Source: Dermacentor variabilis (lineage: Eukaryota; Arthropoda; Arachnida; Ixodida; Ixodidae). Taken from it: a DNA stretch of 64,000 bases. Positions 26,755 through 38,449 of this stretch are shown here, in pieces (position 1 is the stretch's first letter; each line of letters starts with the position of its first letter). The notes under the pieces are model-generated. The model ran no database searches. It saw only the letters and a list, made by a program, of their open reading frames with translations, and had not been told where the DNA came from. A program made the position numbers and the translations under genes. The stretch covers positions 34,682,277-34,746,276 of the forward strand of contig NC_134569.1 of the NCBI RefSeq assembly GCF_050947875.1. Reading direction: 5' to 3'.

Positions 26755-27305
26755 ATCATTTTTTATAAATATATCACTTGGTGAAACTGCCAGCATTTTC
26801 CAATACTTGGTCTTATTGCCTAGGCTGTGCATGTTGTCATAATTTTTTTTTTGAACTGGAACGGTCTGGAGTGTTATTTTTTATTGAGGATTTTAGTAAT
26901 ACGAGATTTGTGGAAGTAGTAGTCTTCCACATTGTTATTATTAATTTCCTCTTTTCTTGTGGTGGCGGAATCACTTATTGTGAACATGCCCTAATTGATT
27001 TGATGATAACATTGTGTATTATAAATATGATATTTTATAAGTATCCGGCGAAATCTCTTCTGTGAACCTGTAGGTTTCAGAATATGTGAGGGGTGCTTGC
27101 CCATGGTCAAATTATGATATCGTCGACTTCGTCGAGAGAAGAATGCGTGATTGCCCATAATAAAATTCCGACGAAATCACCTTCGGTGAACATGCCGGGT
27201 AGTTTCATTGAGTAAGTGGTTTCTTTTCTTTTTTTGAGGGCTAAAGCACCTAGGCGAACATGCCCAGTTGTTCTTTTTTTTGGGGGCGAAATCACACGCG
27301 CTGAC
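26755..27305 (+). repeat. Degenerate array of a roughly 30-bp motif
   Basis: A motif close to GGCGAAATCACTT, then GGTGAACATGCC, recurs at about 26773, 26963, 27046, 27171, 27239 and (partial) 27285, with T-rich spacers of uneven length. The motif is itself partly palindromic (ATCACC with GGTGA). It looks like a decayed tandem minisatellite or the repeat region of an element I cannot name. Confidence 0.55.
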
Positions 27306-27419
27306 AGCAAAACCTATGAGGAGTGCGCCGCGTGATCCCTGATACTACGCCAACGAGGCGCTTCCGGTAGATGGCGACTCCGTAACTCCACGCCGCCAAT
27401 AGCATGGAAGTGCGCAATG

Positions 27420-27452
27420 TAGGCATACCAATGTAGGCATACCGTAGGCATA
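27420..27452 (+). repeat. Short tandem repeat of GTAGGCATACC
   Basis: Three copies of the 11-mer follow closely, two separated by AAT and the last directly adjoining. Confidence 0.8.
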
Positions 27453-27612
27453 CCTTCAGGATTAAAATTTGTACTAACTCCTGGTGATAACGGCTTTTGT
27501 TCCTCTTCCGACGCACCACCATCTGCCCCACCATGCCATGAGGTGAAGTCAAAGGCGGACCAAAATACTGCACTGGTGCGGCTCAAATTCTCCGTTTTTT
27601 TTTTCCTCTCGG

Positions 27613-27715
27613 TGAAAACGCAAATTACCTTGAATAAAATATCCATGACAAATGTAGCTACGAACCACAATTACTTTTGCCATGGATAACTTATTCGAAG
27701 TAATTTGCGTTTCTA
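27613..27715. repeat. 103-bp near-perfect hairpin
   Basis: The left half from 'gaaaacgcaaattacc' through 'aaaatatccatgac' is the inverse of the right half ending 'taatttgcgtttct', with the centre near 27664 and almost no loop. It could be a small fold-back element or the collapsed remains of an inverted duplication. Confidence 0.75.
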
Positions 27716-27852
27716 TTATATCCGTTCTTCTGCGTATTTTTTTATGGGCCACATTAGTGTGTTACCACCGCCTAAGCATAGGACAAAATAGCGTTTGCCC
27801 CAGGCAGGCAATGAACTTTGTTCGGGCTCTGAGGAGCGACTCCGAAACCCCC

Positions 27853-28290
27853 TTACCACAGAGGAACCACCGCGGGCCGCTCGCACGTCGGGACGGGCAG
27901 GCGGTGCCTGACCGCCACGCCGCGGGACCTCCGAACGGCCCGTAGCAGAGCGGCGAGGTTGGAGCTCTTGAGCGCCTCTTCCCACTCTTCTTCCGTGGTG
28001 AGGTGATCGTGGTCCCGTAACGAGAGGCACCGCCAGAGCATGTGCTCTAAAGTTCACGAGGCATCTCCGCAATCCGGACGATCGGGCTCGAACGAGTCCG
28101 CGTACCCGCTGACCCTGGCTGGGCTGGGATAAGACCCGGCCCGCAGCATGCGAAGGGTGAAAGACTGAGGCCTGGAGAGGCTGGTGTGGAGCGGGGAATA
28201 GGCCGTCCGGCCGAGTTGACGGTGCTTCGCAATCTTGTTGAACGTGTGGAGCGGGTCCTTGTGGAGCCCCGGGTCCGCACCCGCGAGCGG
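27853..28290 (-). pseudogene. LINE ORF2 C-terminal tail with zinc knuckle
   Basis: On the reverse strand the frame reads HKDPLHTFNKIAKHRQLG, a SFTLRMLRAGSYPSPAR segment, then PDCGDAS, a TGA stop at 28056-28054, and TLEHMLWRC. This is the CxxC...H...C knuckle near the end of LINE ORF2 proteins, with one Cys changed to Arg and another to the stop. The frame continues through TEEEWEEALKSSN and ends at 27853. The sequence differs from the I-clade knuckles earlier in the window, so it comes from another LINE family. Confidence 0.75.
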
Positions 28291-28384
28291 CGTTTCCCCC
28301 GCGCGCTTGCCCCAAATTCAGGTTTTTAGAGTGAAGCTGTATATGGCTAGGGTTCCGTGCACTTTTCGTTCTCCGTGAACTAAA

Positions 28385-28660
28385 ACTATCATCATCAGTG
28401 GCTCATCGCCCGTAAGCATTCATACTCCCGTAAGCAAGCAAAAAATGCAATGGCTCATAGCCCCGTAATGCAGAGGCTACAAGCACTCAGCAAAGTGAAG
28501 ATAGCGGTGCTTAAATTATGTCTAATCACGCATATAACATACAGAACAGCATGTCAAAAACTCCTCATCAATGGCTCATACCCCCGTGAGCAATGGCTCA
28601 TAGCCCTATAAGCAAGCGAAAAATGCAATGACTCAATGTCCCGTAAGGTTCATAGCTACT
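28385..28660 (+). repeat. Degenerate tandem motif region (TGGCTCATAGCCCCGTAAGC)
   Basis: The motif TGGCTCATnnCCCCGTAAGC recurs at about 28398, 28450, 28571 and 28593, and a decayed form lies at 28626. Two copies are followed by the same 'aagcgaaaaatgcaatg' type extension. It lies directly after the LINE tail but in no clear relation to it. Confidence 0.6.
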
Positions 28661-29665
28661 CACTTTGCGTGAATTAGCTGTGATATCACTACCCCTGTTG
28701 TCGTTGTCGGTGATATCAGTGTGGACGTGTCGGTACCGAAGAGGTAGCGGTTTACGCGTCCCTTGTTCTAGACATATCCCTTGCGATGCCACGCCGGTCC
28801 GGCCCAACCGACCACCCAGCAGCGTACGTGCATCGGTTTAACACAATCAAAGAATGTGATTGCAGTTGCGAGTGAAAGAATGACCACAGATCAAGACAAT
28901 AAATGAGTTTATACCGTCGTTCCAAATTACGTGGCACCTTTGTGTCGTGTGCTAAACAGCTTCGCTCGTCAACCACCTTCACAGAGTAGAATAGCTCATG
29001 ATTTTATAATGGAGCCTGTGCGCAGCACACAGGCGAAAATTAAATTGTAGAATATAACACCGTTTTAGGAGCAGTTCTACGAAAATAATTACTGTTTTAT
29101 TGTGCGAACTTTTTTTTTGTGAAATATTTCCCCATAACGCTATAATTTTCGGATTTTTGTCTCGTTTCGTGATATTCAAATCGCCCTCACGTGCGCAAAA
29201 AAGTTTTTCCGCTCAATATACTGTCCAACTAATGCTTATATACGTGAATGTTTTTTTTTTGTGATTCTTTGAGACAAATGAATATTGGTCGAGCTCCACG
29301 GTTGGGACAATTGGCGTGGAATGACTACATTGACCATCTTGACGGAGCGGCTGCAGTTGACAGGGGCAGCCGCACCCTGATGCATATCTTTTATGTGTGT
29401 TTTAGTAGTCGCTGACGCCTTTCTCCAATCGCAGTTCTATTTATCCTTCATTATGCGTGGCAGAATCCAGAAGTTCCAGCAGTATCCTCCATACGTTTAT
29501 TCAAATAGGCTCATAGTGCGGTTAGCTGGAAACCGGTCACAGACGTTCAGAGGCTTTGATTCCGGACTCTACCGACAGCACGAAATTATAGTTTTTTATA
29601 TTTTTCGAAAAGTAATGATAAGGTATTCTTCAAGTAGATTTATTACAACTCAAAATTTCATGAAA
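28661..29665. other. Unassigned interval
   Basis: AT-rich sequence with poly-T runs near 29110 and 29250. Nothing recognised. Confidence 0.4.
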
Positions 29666-30265
29666 ATTTCAGTCAGCCTCTAGAGTCTGTACGGGAGTAC
29701 GTTTATTTAGGTCAATTACTCACCGGGGATACTGATCTTGAGAAGAAAGCTAATAGAAGAATAAAAATGGACTATAGTGCATACGGTAGACGTTGTCAGA
29801 TTCTGACTGGAAGCTTAGCATTATCATTAAAAAGAAAGGTGTACAATCAACGCATTCTACCGGTGCTGACATATGGGGCAGGGACTTGGAGCTTAACAAA
29901 GAAGTTCGAGAACTAGTTAAGAAACGGACAAAGAGCGATGGAACGAAAAATATTAGGCGTAACATTAAGACACACAAAGAGAATGGTGTGGATCAGGGAA
30001 TAAACAGGGATATACTAGTTGACATTAAAAGAAAGAAAATGGAGTTAGACAAGCCGTGTAACGGCTAAAGTAGATAACCGGTGAACAATTAGAGTTACAG
30101 TGGATGCCAAGGGAAGGGATGCGCAATCCAGAAGGGCAGAAAACTAGGTCCTGTAATGAATTTGCTGGCGCAAGTTGGAATAATTTAGCGCAAGACAGGG
30201 ATAATTGGCGATCGCAAGGGAGAGGCGTTCATCCTGCCGTGAACATAAATATAGGCTGCTGCTGA
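29666..30265 (+). mobile_element. RTE-type LINE 3' end, copy 1
   Basis: The forward frame gives REYVYLGQLLTGDTDLEKKA, a LSLKRKVYNQRILPVLTYGAG segment and TWSLTKK, the region just after the reverse transcriptase catalytic core in RTE-like elements. Stops follow soon after and the frame breaks repeatedly. The 3' end has CATCCTGC, then a GATGATGATGG tail. The second copy, at 45424-46080, aligns along almost the whole length. RTE clade is inferred from the residues and the trinucleotide tail. Confidence 0.75.
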
Positions 30266-30404
30266 TGATGATGGTGATGCTGATATCGAAATTGGGCTGA
30301 AGCACGCAAAAGTTGCTTCCTGCGTAATAGCGCTTCACTTTCTAAATATCACTTCGCACGCAATTTGCTCGCGATCCAGTAAGTTGCGCGGGCTTCGGCT
30401 GTCA

Positions 30405-30600
30405 CTCTAAAAAATCCACGCTTATCTAAGCGTGCGTTTTCAGTTTTTTTACAAGCGTAATCTAAGCGTTATATTTCCACACGCTTACCTATCACGCGTT
30501 CTAGGAATGATCAGCAACCCCACTCCACGCATAGCATGCGTGATAGGGACCCCTGTTCACAAGCTTACTGTGGCGTGATCATGCTCCACGCTTAGAGACG
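30405..30600. repeat. Cluster of ACGCTTA/TAAGCGT inverted motifs
   Basis: The heptamer ACGCTTA or its complement occurs at least five times within 190 bp, including the palindrome CACGCTTATCTAAGCGTG near 30416. CCTATCACGCG at about 30490 pairs with TGCGTGATAGG at about 30537. The arrangement suggests a compact fold-back element. Confidence 0.45.
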
Positions 30601-31629
30601 GCGCCTGAGGAACGGCGCCCGAAGGGGGAAACGGGATGGGGTGGGCAGCATGCCCCATCCTCCCTCCACTGCGTGCGCGGGTGGCTACGAAGAAGCACCG
30701 GCCCTTGTCGGCTTGGGTCGCTGCTCCGAAGTGAGCTTTGCTCGCCAAGCTCTTCGCAGTCATGTTCCTTAACTTCTACTTCGCCGGTGCAGACTTTGAC
30801 CCACCAAGAACCTATGGCAGTGGCAGCAGTCGGGCGAAGTAGAAGCTGAATATGCTGCAGAGAGATTGCGCAAGGCGCTCCAGCCGGTGACACTGGAGAT
30901 GGTGCACTAAAGAGGGGATATTGTGAAGCCCTGGAACATCTCAATGACGCCAAGGAATTTAAAATGCAAACAAGCCGCTCGGCATCGTTTTGCACAAAAG
31001 AACGGATGCCCTCTCAACGGTGCTCTGCGGTGCCGCGCGTTCGATGATAGCTAGCCGTGTGGAGCATAGGGATGCCGGGACAGCATTAGCCCTCATTAAC
31101 ATCCTGATGCTATTGCACTCTTTTCCGATTGTTTGCCGGTAATACCTGATCAAATTATTATTCACTGGCCTCTTTTTCTGAGACCGAAGAACTCTAAGCA
31201 GAGAAACAAATATGACGGACAAATTTCTTCCTAGGATAAATCTTCTATTCGTGGTATTCATTCTCAGAAAATTGGATATGATGAAACGTTGATCTTTAAT
31301 AACAGAACCTACGGCCCTAAAATATTTTCACATCGCTGAGAAAGCCCAAGTCTTTATATGAGCTTGATTTAAATGCGCAACTCAGTGAAAAAAAAAATTA
31401 TCTTATTTCCGCCCATGGTATTCGTGTTTGCGCCCATGGATTGCTTGTTCCTGGTTTTATAATTGATTGCACGAAGCCATGTATTTTGCCATATTCTCTG
31501 GGTTATGTTATTTTGTTTTCATGCAGTAAAGGTATAGGCACATCACTAGTGCCTTTTCTGGGGATCTGCCATCCCTCATCTTAATGCTGTCCTGGTCATA
31601 GCTGCAGATCAGGCGCCTCGTTTCCCTAC
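30601..31629. other. Unassigned interval
   Basis: GC-richer at first, with a 138-codon reverse frame (30995-30579) that resembles no known family, then AT-rich. No repeat match. Confidence 0.35.
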
Positions 31630-31805
31630 AGACAATACAAGGAGGAGAAATAGACGGAAAGAAAGGGAGGTTAGCCAGTTCTCAGACCTGCTGGCTACTT
31701 TGTGCTAGGGAAAGGGTGTAAGGGCAATAAAAGATAATAGAAAAGAGATATTACAAAAAATGGAAGAGCAAAAATAAAAGAAAAAAAGGAAAGCATACAG
31801 TGCAA
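31630..31805 (-). repeat. I-clade LINE 3'-UTR copy, same subfamily as 4905-5080
   Basis: The forward-strand sequence 'aaatagacggaaagaaaggg', 'aggttagccagttctcag', 'ctggctactttgtgctagg' and 'aaaagataatagaaaagag' is the reverse complement of the 3' UTR at 4905-5080 with few differences. No coding part is attached. Confidence 0.8.
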
Positions 31806-32980
31806 AGTCCTATAAGGACATTTGGCGGTATTTGAAAAAACGAAAGTCTTAATAAGCAGAGTATAATGCTTTAGAGGTGAAAGCACCTTTCTTTACACTA
31901 AAAAGGGTAATTAATGAACGTTTGCCTTTTCACTGCTTTAACATTGATTGCACTTCTTCTGACATGTCTACTAATGATCGCTTTTAAAATGTTGTAGTTC
32001 GGAAGTTTTTAGAAGTAGGCGAAATAGGAAAGATAGTCAACTCACCGCAGTAATCGGAGCACGCTTTGCAAGCCTGGGTGTTAACTTCTGAAATGACGTA
32101 AGACGGCCCAAAGAAATTTCAGTCTTTTTTGATGCGATCAGAAGGGACTTTTTTCAATTTTTGTTCATTTTCATCAATCCTACTTCCAAACCTTAGTTCG
32201 CTTTCATATGCGACCTGAAAAACAAAGAAACGATGTGTAAAACGCATATAGGTGAGACAGTAGCTGCATCTGATTTTAGTCCACCATGCTCTTAACAAAA
32301 ATGAATTTTAAAAACTAGAATACAACTGGCAACGCATTCGAAACAACCTACTAATATTCGAGCAGAAATGAGATAAAAATACGTAGTTACGTCTAATTTC
32401 CAGCACAATCGAGATGCAAATTTTGAAACAAATGACATTCTATGTGAACTTGTCCCTGAGGTCTCAAAAACGAAAAAAGCGCTTGCCTTTTTTCTTGTAA
32501 TGCACTTTTTAGGAGAGCAACTATAAGCATCAAAAACATTTCCTGCAAGTTGTTGAACCACGAAAATAAATAAATAAATAAAAAATAAAAACGACGTGTA
32601 TATGGATTCCGAACATGATTCTTGACAATCTTTTTTCGACCCCAAGCGGGCATTGTCAAAAACGACTGGATCCTTGCTTTGCTGTCACCAGCTATGAACA
32701 GTATCCCACAACAACTTTATCGAGTGCTCAAAGCAATATAAATGCTTTCCTTACCCGTTCTGTATTTAGCAGCTGCGAGGGCATTAATGTCAGTGCGCCG
32801 TGACGTCATAGTGAAAAAAATGCCTTCGTCAGCCTTTCAATGTGGTTAACAGACACGTCCACTCCAGGAGCAGCTTCTCCTTACATGGTCTGTTCAAGAT
32901 GCAAAAAAGAAAGAGCGTTTCCGACTGAGGTGTGAAATAATGTCGGTCACCGTATTTCCACGTAAATAACCATCAGAAAA

Positions 32981-32982
<2 letters not shown>
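31806..32982. other. Unassigned interval
   Basis: AT-rich; an 'aaataaataaataaa' stretch lies at about 32567-32585. Nothing recognised. Confidence 0.4.

Positions 32983-33046
<64 letters not shown>
32983..33046. repeat. (AT)n microsatellite
   Basis: A pure 64-bp AT array. Confidence 0.96.
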
Positions 33047-33048
<2 letters not shown>

Positions 33049-34674
33049 CGATTACAACGCGAACTTATACCACGGAGTAGCAGGAAACGATGCTTAAGAG
33101 TCGATGCCCGCACGGCTTCATTCATCGTTACTGCAAACTGCCGTCGCAAAATGAATTGAAAGGACTACAGCAGACGCCTTTGTCCCTGTCGGTGAGCACG
33201 GCGTCGTCCTCCGTGACGCACATCAATGTTATTGGACCAACGTCGTTCAAAAGTGCCCGCGATACAATCGAACACGGCCAAGCCATTTACAGATCGCGTG
33301 GTTGTGCACGGTGTGACCCCGAAGAACGCTCGCTCGACGTACCTGCACAACCGCGCCGATTATTTTGCTCAAGGTTGCGATTAATACACCATAACCGTAT
33401 TGATGCGCCACTAACAGCGCTCTAAATTATTAGAAGAAACACCGTACAACTGCTACAGTGGCAACGCTTAGCTCGCCACCGTTGACCGAGGTAAAAGCGG
33501 CAGCGGGCACGGAGAACACGGTGAGCGGCTAATATACACTTAAAAAAAGAAAAAAAGAAGCACCTTATATTCGCGTCATGAACCAGAATATAATGCGACA
33601 CGCATTGCGACTTGAGCAAGTTCTAAAATAGCTTCGCGTTATAATCGCTGAAGTTTGGTATATTTTACTCCAATAAACAGAACAATTCAGAGGACTTCAG
33701 CAGTCGGGCGTTAAGACTTGTTAGGAAAGCGCGAGGCAGACTATTCCTTATTTCAATCAAAGATTATGCTCGCGAAGAAGGTTCTCGATTTCCATTAAAA
33801 TGCACCATTAAGGCAAATCTTGCAACACAGATGGTACAAGCAGACACCGGAAATAATGGCAAATAATCAGTTAGCCGCCAATGAATAAGAGCGAACCATG
33901 AGCAATGTTTTTGCATATATATTCCAATCGTCCATAAATGGCAGGTGAGGTGACGAAATATATGTACCACCCATATTGAAACGCTGTTTCTGAGGCGTTA
34001 GACATCGGTGGATTTTCTGTCGCAAACTCAGCACAGTCGCACTCTGTAGAAGTAAACATGGCGATGCACATCAACTCTGACAATTAAACCGAAAGCTCTG
34101 TGCTGCAATGAACGAATGTCTTCCACAACAAAAACGAAGCCACAGCAAAAATGGCCGAGAGCAGTCTTCAAAACACCACGTTCTTCAGCCTCCGCAAGAA
34201 AAGTTTCGCATTCCCTGCAGGGAGGTGAGAAGGCGCCAAGCGTCGTTCTCCCTCGCACAGGATCCGTACAGATCGCGTGATGTATCACAGTTCCGTTATC
34301 CGGATTTTTATATGCGAGACGGAAGGTTCCCGTGCGACCACCCCGCGGGATTTTGAGCGTGTGATTTGCGTTTTTCACGCGTACGCGGCGCGCTCACGTT
34401 CGCACAAGACGGAACCATGGCACGCAGTCTTGTCCTCACGGTTACATGCAGGAATGTCACGCTTACTTTTGGTCACGTGGTGTTTTAAACGTCATCCATG
34501 CCTCATTTAGATGCGCGTGAGATTAAGCGAATAATTTTTTAGCGCGATACTATCCTGAAGCACAACTTTCCCGGCTAGCTGCTCTGAGAATGCGCTTGTT
34601 GCATCGTGCTCAGGGTACTACTTGTACGCTGTTTATATTGGACCCAAGCCTGACAGAAACAAGTCCGATACCCG
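33047..34674. other. Unassigned interval
   Basis: Two stretches, around 33090-33425 and 34100-34380, are open on one or both strands for 80-116 codons and are somewhat GC-rich, but neither shows a family motif. Confidence 0.35.
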
Positions 34675-34679
34675 ATTTG

Positions 34680-34860
34680 AGCAAAACGATTTGAACACCG
34701 CAAATATCTAGGCATTATGTCGAATGGTCTCTAGTATACTCAAAAAACCTACCGTAAGATAAAAGAACGTGGAAACGAAGCGCCGATCCTTGCTGGTATC
34801 CTCTGGACAAGAGTAAAGTTAAAGCTGAAGCTTCGACGCCTAATCGGCGGATATCAAATC
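34680..34860 (+). pseudogene. LINE reverse transcriptase thumb fragment
   Basis: One forward frame reads RFEHRKYLGIMSNGL, a stop, then YRKIKERGNEAPILAGILWT before more stops. The pattern FEH.KYLG...ERGN...ILAG..LW is the region after the YADD box in a LINE group common in tick sequence. Only about 60 codons survive. Confidence 0.5.
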
Positions 34861-36526
34861 TAGCGAAGACCTTGCTAGGGCCACACTATATATAACTTTG
34901 ATTTACGCCAGTCTATCTGGGCACCAATTCTATTTGCTCTCCATCTCATCTAATGTGACACATGTCCTTTACTTTCTATGCGTGCGCGAGAAACAAGAGG
35001 GCCATGCTGTATCAAGCGAAGAGCAAAGGTGCCATGCCTGTGGCGCGATTTTGGTACATTTTCTGCAAGGCTGGTTATTTCGACGTTTGCCCCAAGAAAC
35101 CCGTCCTAATTTCTTTCTCAAATATACTTACCCGGTGTTTTTCGAATAAAGCCTAGGACATGAAGCTAGCGTGAAAAGCGGAACAAAAAGTTGCCACGTT
35201 CCACAGATTCGGAGTCTCGAAACAAGGCGACGGCTGGGCAAGAGAGTGGCATTAATGCTGCGCAGGCCGAGAACGCGGTTCGACGAGGAAAATGAGAAGG
35301 CGAGAGAAAGAAGTGCGAGTCAGCAGAGGAACAAAATTTCGATAAAGTCGATCTCGTCGTTCTGTCGATAATCGAATTGTCTCGTCTACGCGAAAAAAAA
35401 AAGGAAGTCAATCCTAAAATGTGAGAAATAATGAGGCAGGCAGCTTGTGTTCCTTTTCTATCTTATTTTTTCCCGCAGAAAAGTGGCAACGCTGCTTGCA
35501 GCAAATTAGTGGGGGCGCCATATCCAGACACTGTTGACATGGCCATTTCCTCTGAAGTCCCCGAAAACGTCGAAAAGGGGTTTGCCGTCTTCATCAAAAG
35601 CATCCTTATTCTATTACTTCCTCTAACCCGTGCAAGCAACGAGGGGTGCAGACAAGAGAGAGAGAGAGAGAAAGAGAGAGTGAAACTAAAAAAAAAGCAA
35701 TTGTTTCTTGCGGGAAGTTTTCATCGACAATAAATCATGCCACCGTTGATGGCCTTATTGCCCGCGTGCCGTCGTATCAGAGGTCAAAGCTCTCTAAATT
35801 ACTTTCTAGATAACTATGTTTTAGTTTACAGAAGCTGATGGTGTGCAGTAATTATGGTAATCATTGCGGCTCCCTATTGGAATGAGATATTTTTTGCTAT
35901 TTTGGTTGATACAAAGAGATCTGGGCGGAAAGGTTACAGGTACCTCACCATAGTTAATTCCTCTATGGCCATAGATGGGCGCTACCGAAACAAGGAACAA
36001 AAGTTTGGGCGTAGCCGGTGTTGACAGAGGTGAGCAAAGAGGCTACATAATAACACGTTTTCTCTGCACGATATATTTCAGCAAGTGATACAAGCGCTAG
36101 TGAAATAAAATCAATGATAAATCAGAGGATGTCTAATATAAAGTACTTTGTACTGTAAGTACCTGAAGGTGACACTCGACTAAATGTATATATGGGAGCA
36201 TTCGCCTTTATTCATGTGTCTGTCTTAATTTTTCAGATAAGGCAACCTAGACGAATCAGTGCCGTAAGTTAGGGTACAATTATAATGGAAACCGTGGATC
36301 TATGCATCATGACTGTCCAGTTAGCAGGTAAAGACCATGCTGTGGAGTATTGCGCCTTCTTTGCATATTTTCTATTGCTAATAATATACGGAGCACGTAT
36401 AATGGGTCGACTCCTGCGTCCTGGCGCTGTGAGCAGAAGATCAGTTTTCACGGTTGCTCAACTTCGAGATAAAATCACTGACTGGCACCGTCGTTTGAAT
36501 ATATTAGGCACGTGTCGTCAAACGTT
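34861..36526. other. Unassigned interval
   Basis: A short GA-rich run (35657-35685) is present. No gene or repeat match. Confidence 0.4.
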
Positions 36527-36772
36527 GATTGATCAACATACCGTATTGGTGATGCAGAGCACTGACCAGGACAAGACGGAGACGCACAAGAATACACGAC
36601 ACTCGCTGCACTCGCAACTACTTGAGAGGTCTGAGGGTGCGGAGGTATACAAATATGAAGTGATTTTTCTGAAATAAAATAGTTGCGAGTGCAGCCAGTG
36701 TCATGTATTTTTTGTCACTTCGCCTTGTCCTGGTCAGTACGCTGCTTCACCAACACGGTATGATGATCAGTC
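36527..36772. mobile_element. Fold-back hairpin element with 93-bp arms
   Basis: Left arm 36527-36620 and right arm 36680-36772 are inverted copies of each other. Landmarks pair exactly: GACCAGGACAAG with CTTGTCCTGGTC, and CTGCACTCGCAACTA with TAGTTGCGAGTGCAG. A 59-bp unpaired spacer lies between. It encodes nothing and would be a MITE or fold-back element by structure. Confidence 0.8.
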
Positions 36773-37904
36773 ACGAACTCGCCCAACTTTCCACATTATT
36801 CATTGATAAACATCTCCCCCCTACCGTTAAGTCCCCCACCCCCATTAAAAACACAGTACACAAAGGAAACGTACATTTAGAGGCAGGCTATAGCGTACAC
36901 CTAAGATTATAGTTGTGCAGTGAAGTCTTATGTATGCTAGAGTGTTTTTAATACGCCCTCTTCAGAACGTGACCATCATACACGGACAGTGATCAAACTT
37001 ATGGTTTCTTTCTCACCAGCTGAATGCCATCAGCCACTGATCCGCACTGAATGGTGCGTGTAGCCGGAGGCTGCTGGCTACCTATAGAAGTTATCGCCGG
37101 CTGGATTAGTTCCAGGCTATTCGGGCTAGAGCCGGTTGCCTTGCTTTCTGCCTTGCCACCTGCGTAAATCACATTAGTCGTCAACTAGCTCCTGAAGGAT
37201 CTTTTCTGGGACTTGTTCTTGGAGTTCACGTGTAAGTGGTAGCTATGGAAGGCTTGTGTAGGTAGTGTTGCGGCTCGACGCGGCGTTTGGGCCACGAATC
37301 CACCAAGCCCATCGTCCGGTAGTAGGAATGAAGGTAAAACGGTTTATTTTGCATTACTTAAACTGGCTTCAGATACGGAAGACAACTCTATGTGGCAGCA
37401 TATTAAACGTCTGAGTTCACGTGACCTGGGCTCTCTGCACCAAAAGTATCCGCTTTTAATACCGTCCTCTTCTCTAGGCGACTAGACTAGGAGAATCTGA
37501 CGACTGTATCGCGGCCAAACACAATAATCGAAATCAGTCACAATATCCCGCCCATGATATTGCACCATTCCGCAAAGCTCAGTCTCGATGTCGTACATTC
37601 GCCCCCGCATGTTTAGCAATCTATAAATTCAACGTCGAAGCCCTTCCCACGGCAGCATTCGACGTTGGCCCATTTCATGAATTAGCTCAGGTTGTCAGGT
37701 TGATGTAAGGGGTCTTTTGCTCACCCATCAATAGTCAGCGTCACGCTGCGTCGACTTGCGGATAGGCGCTAATGAATGGGTTGAATGTCTAATTAACGCC
37801 CTTGACGGTGTTGAGACGCAACAGTAGTAGACAGCGGAAAGCTCATGTTCTTTGTAATTTTGTGCTACAAGAGCGTCAGTCGATCGATCGCCTGAACAAT
37901 GTTG
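36773..37904. other. Unassigned interval, part possibly LTR-like
   Basis: From about 37250 to 37680 the sequence is distinct in composition and may belong to an LTR retrotransposon, but no terminal repeat pair or coding motif is visible, so I leave it unassigned. Confidence 0.3.
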
Positions 37905-38096
37905 TAGAGCGCAGCTCCTGGGCGCCCGTTCCTGGATTGAGCGTCGCCCTCCTTCGGCGTGACCGTACGAACACGCTAGAGCCATTGCTTGCGCGTTCGT
38001 CGTCGTCGTCTTCTTCCACAGCTGCCTCTGATGCCGCCCATCATGCCAGCTTTCTCATACTTTACACTTCAACAGTGGTAACTGTCATCTAGATAC
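37905..38096 (-). repeat. GC-rich dispersed repeat, left (inverted) arm
   Basis: Its reverse complement reads through 'ctggcatgatgggcggcatc', a GACGACGACGACGAACGCG run and 'ggaacgggcgcccaggagc' to 'tgcgctctaca'. The same series occurs on the forward strand at 38450-38655 and 49650-49825. It may be an LTR or a SINE-like unit. Confidence 0.75.
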
Positions 38097-38449
38097 TAGA
38101 GTAGGAGATGTTATTATTCATTCTCAGTTTTCTTCAGCTTCATCAAACTGAAGAGCTGCTTGTGCCGTAAGGTATCCAGACGAACTAGAGGCTTAAAGCT
38201 TCGCTGTAAATTTGACTAAAAGCTTCAAACTCTACATCGTTCGAGAATGGCAGCAGTATCTTTGCAGACTTGTTCCTCATCGCTCAACAAGCATAGTTTT
38301 CAGGTAGGTAGAGTTGGAGGTTCTTATTCAACTTCTACAGCGAAGCTGTTAGCTTCTAGTTGGTCAGGGTACTTTATTACACGTGCAAATTTTCAGTGGG
38401 ATGAAGTTCAAGAAAAGCGAGAATCAGTAACAGCACCCCGTAATATAGG

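Noticed and set aside
36285..36677. 130-codon forward frame as a gene
   Set aside because: Its second half lies in the left arm and spacer of the hairpin element, and the first half shows no domain.
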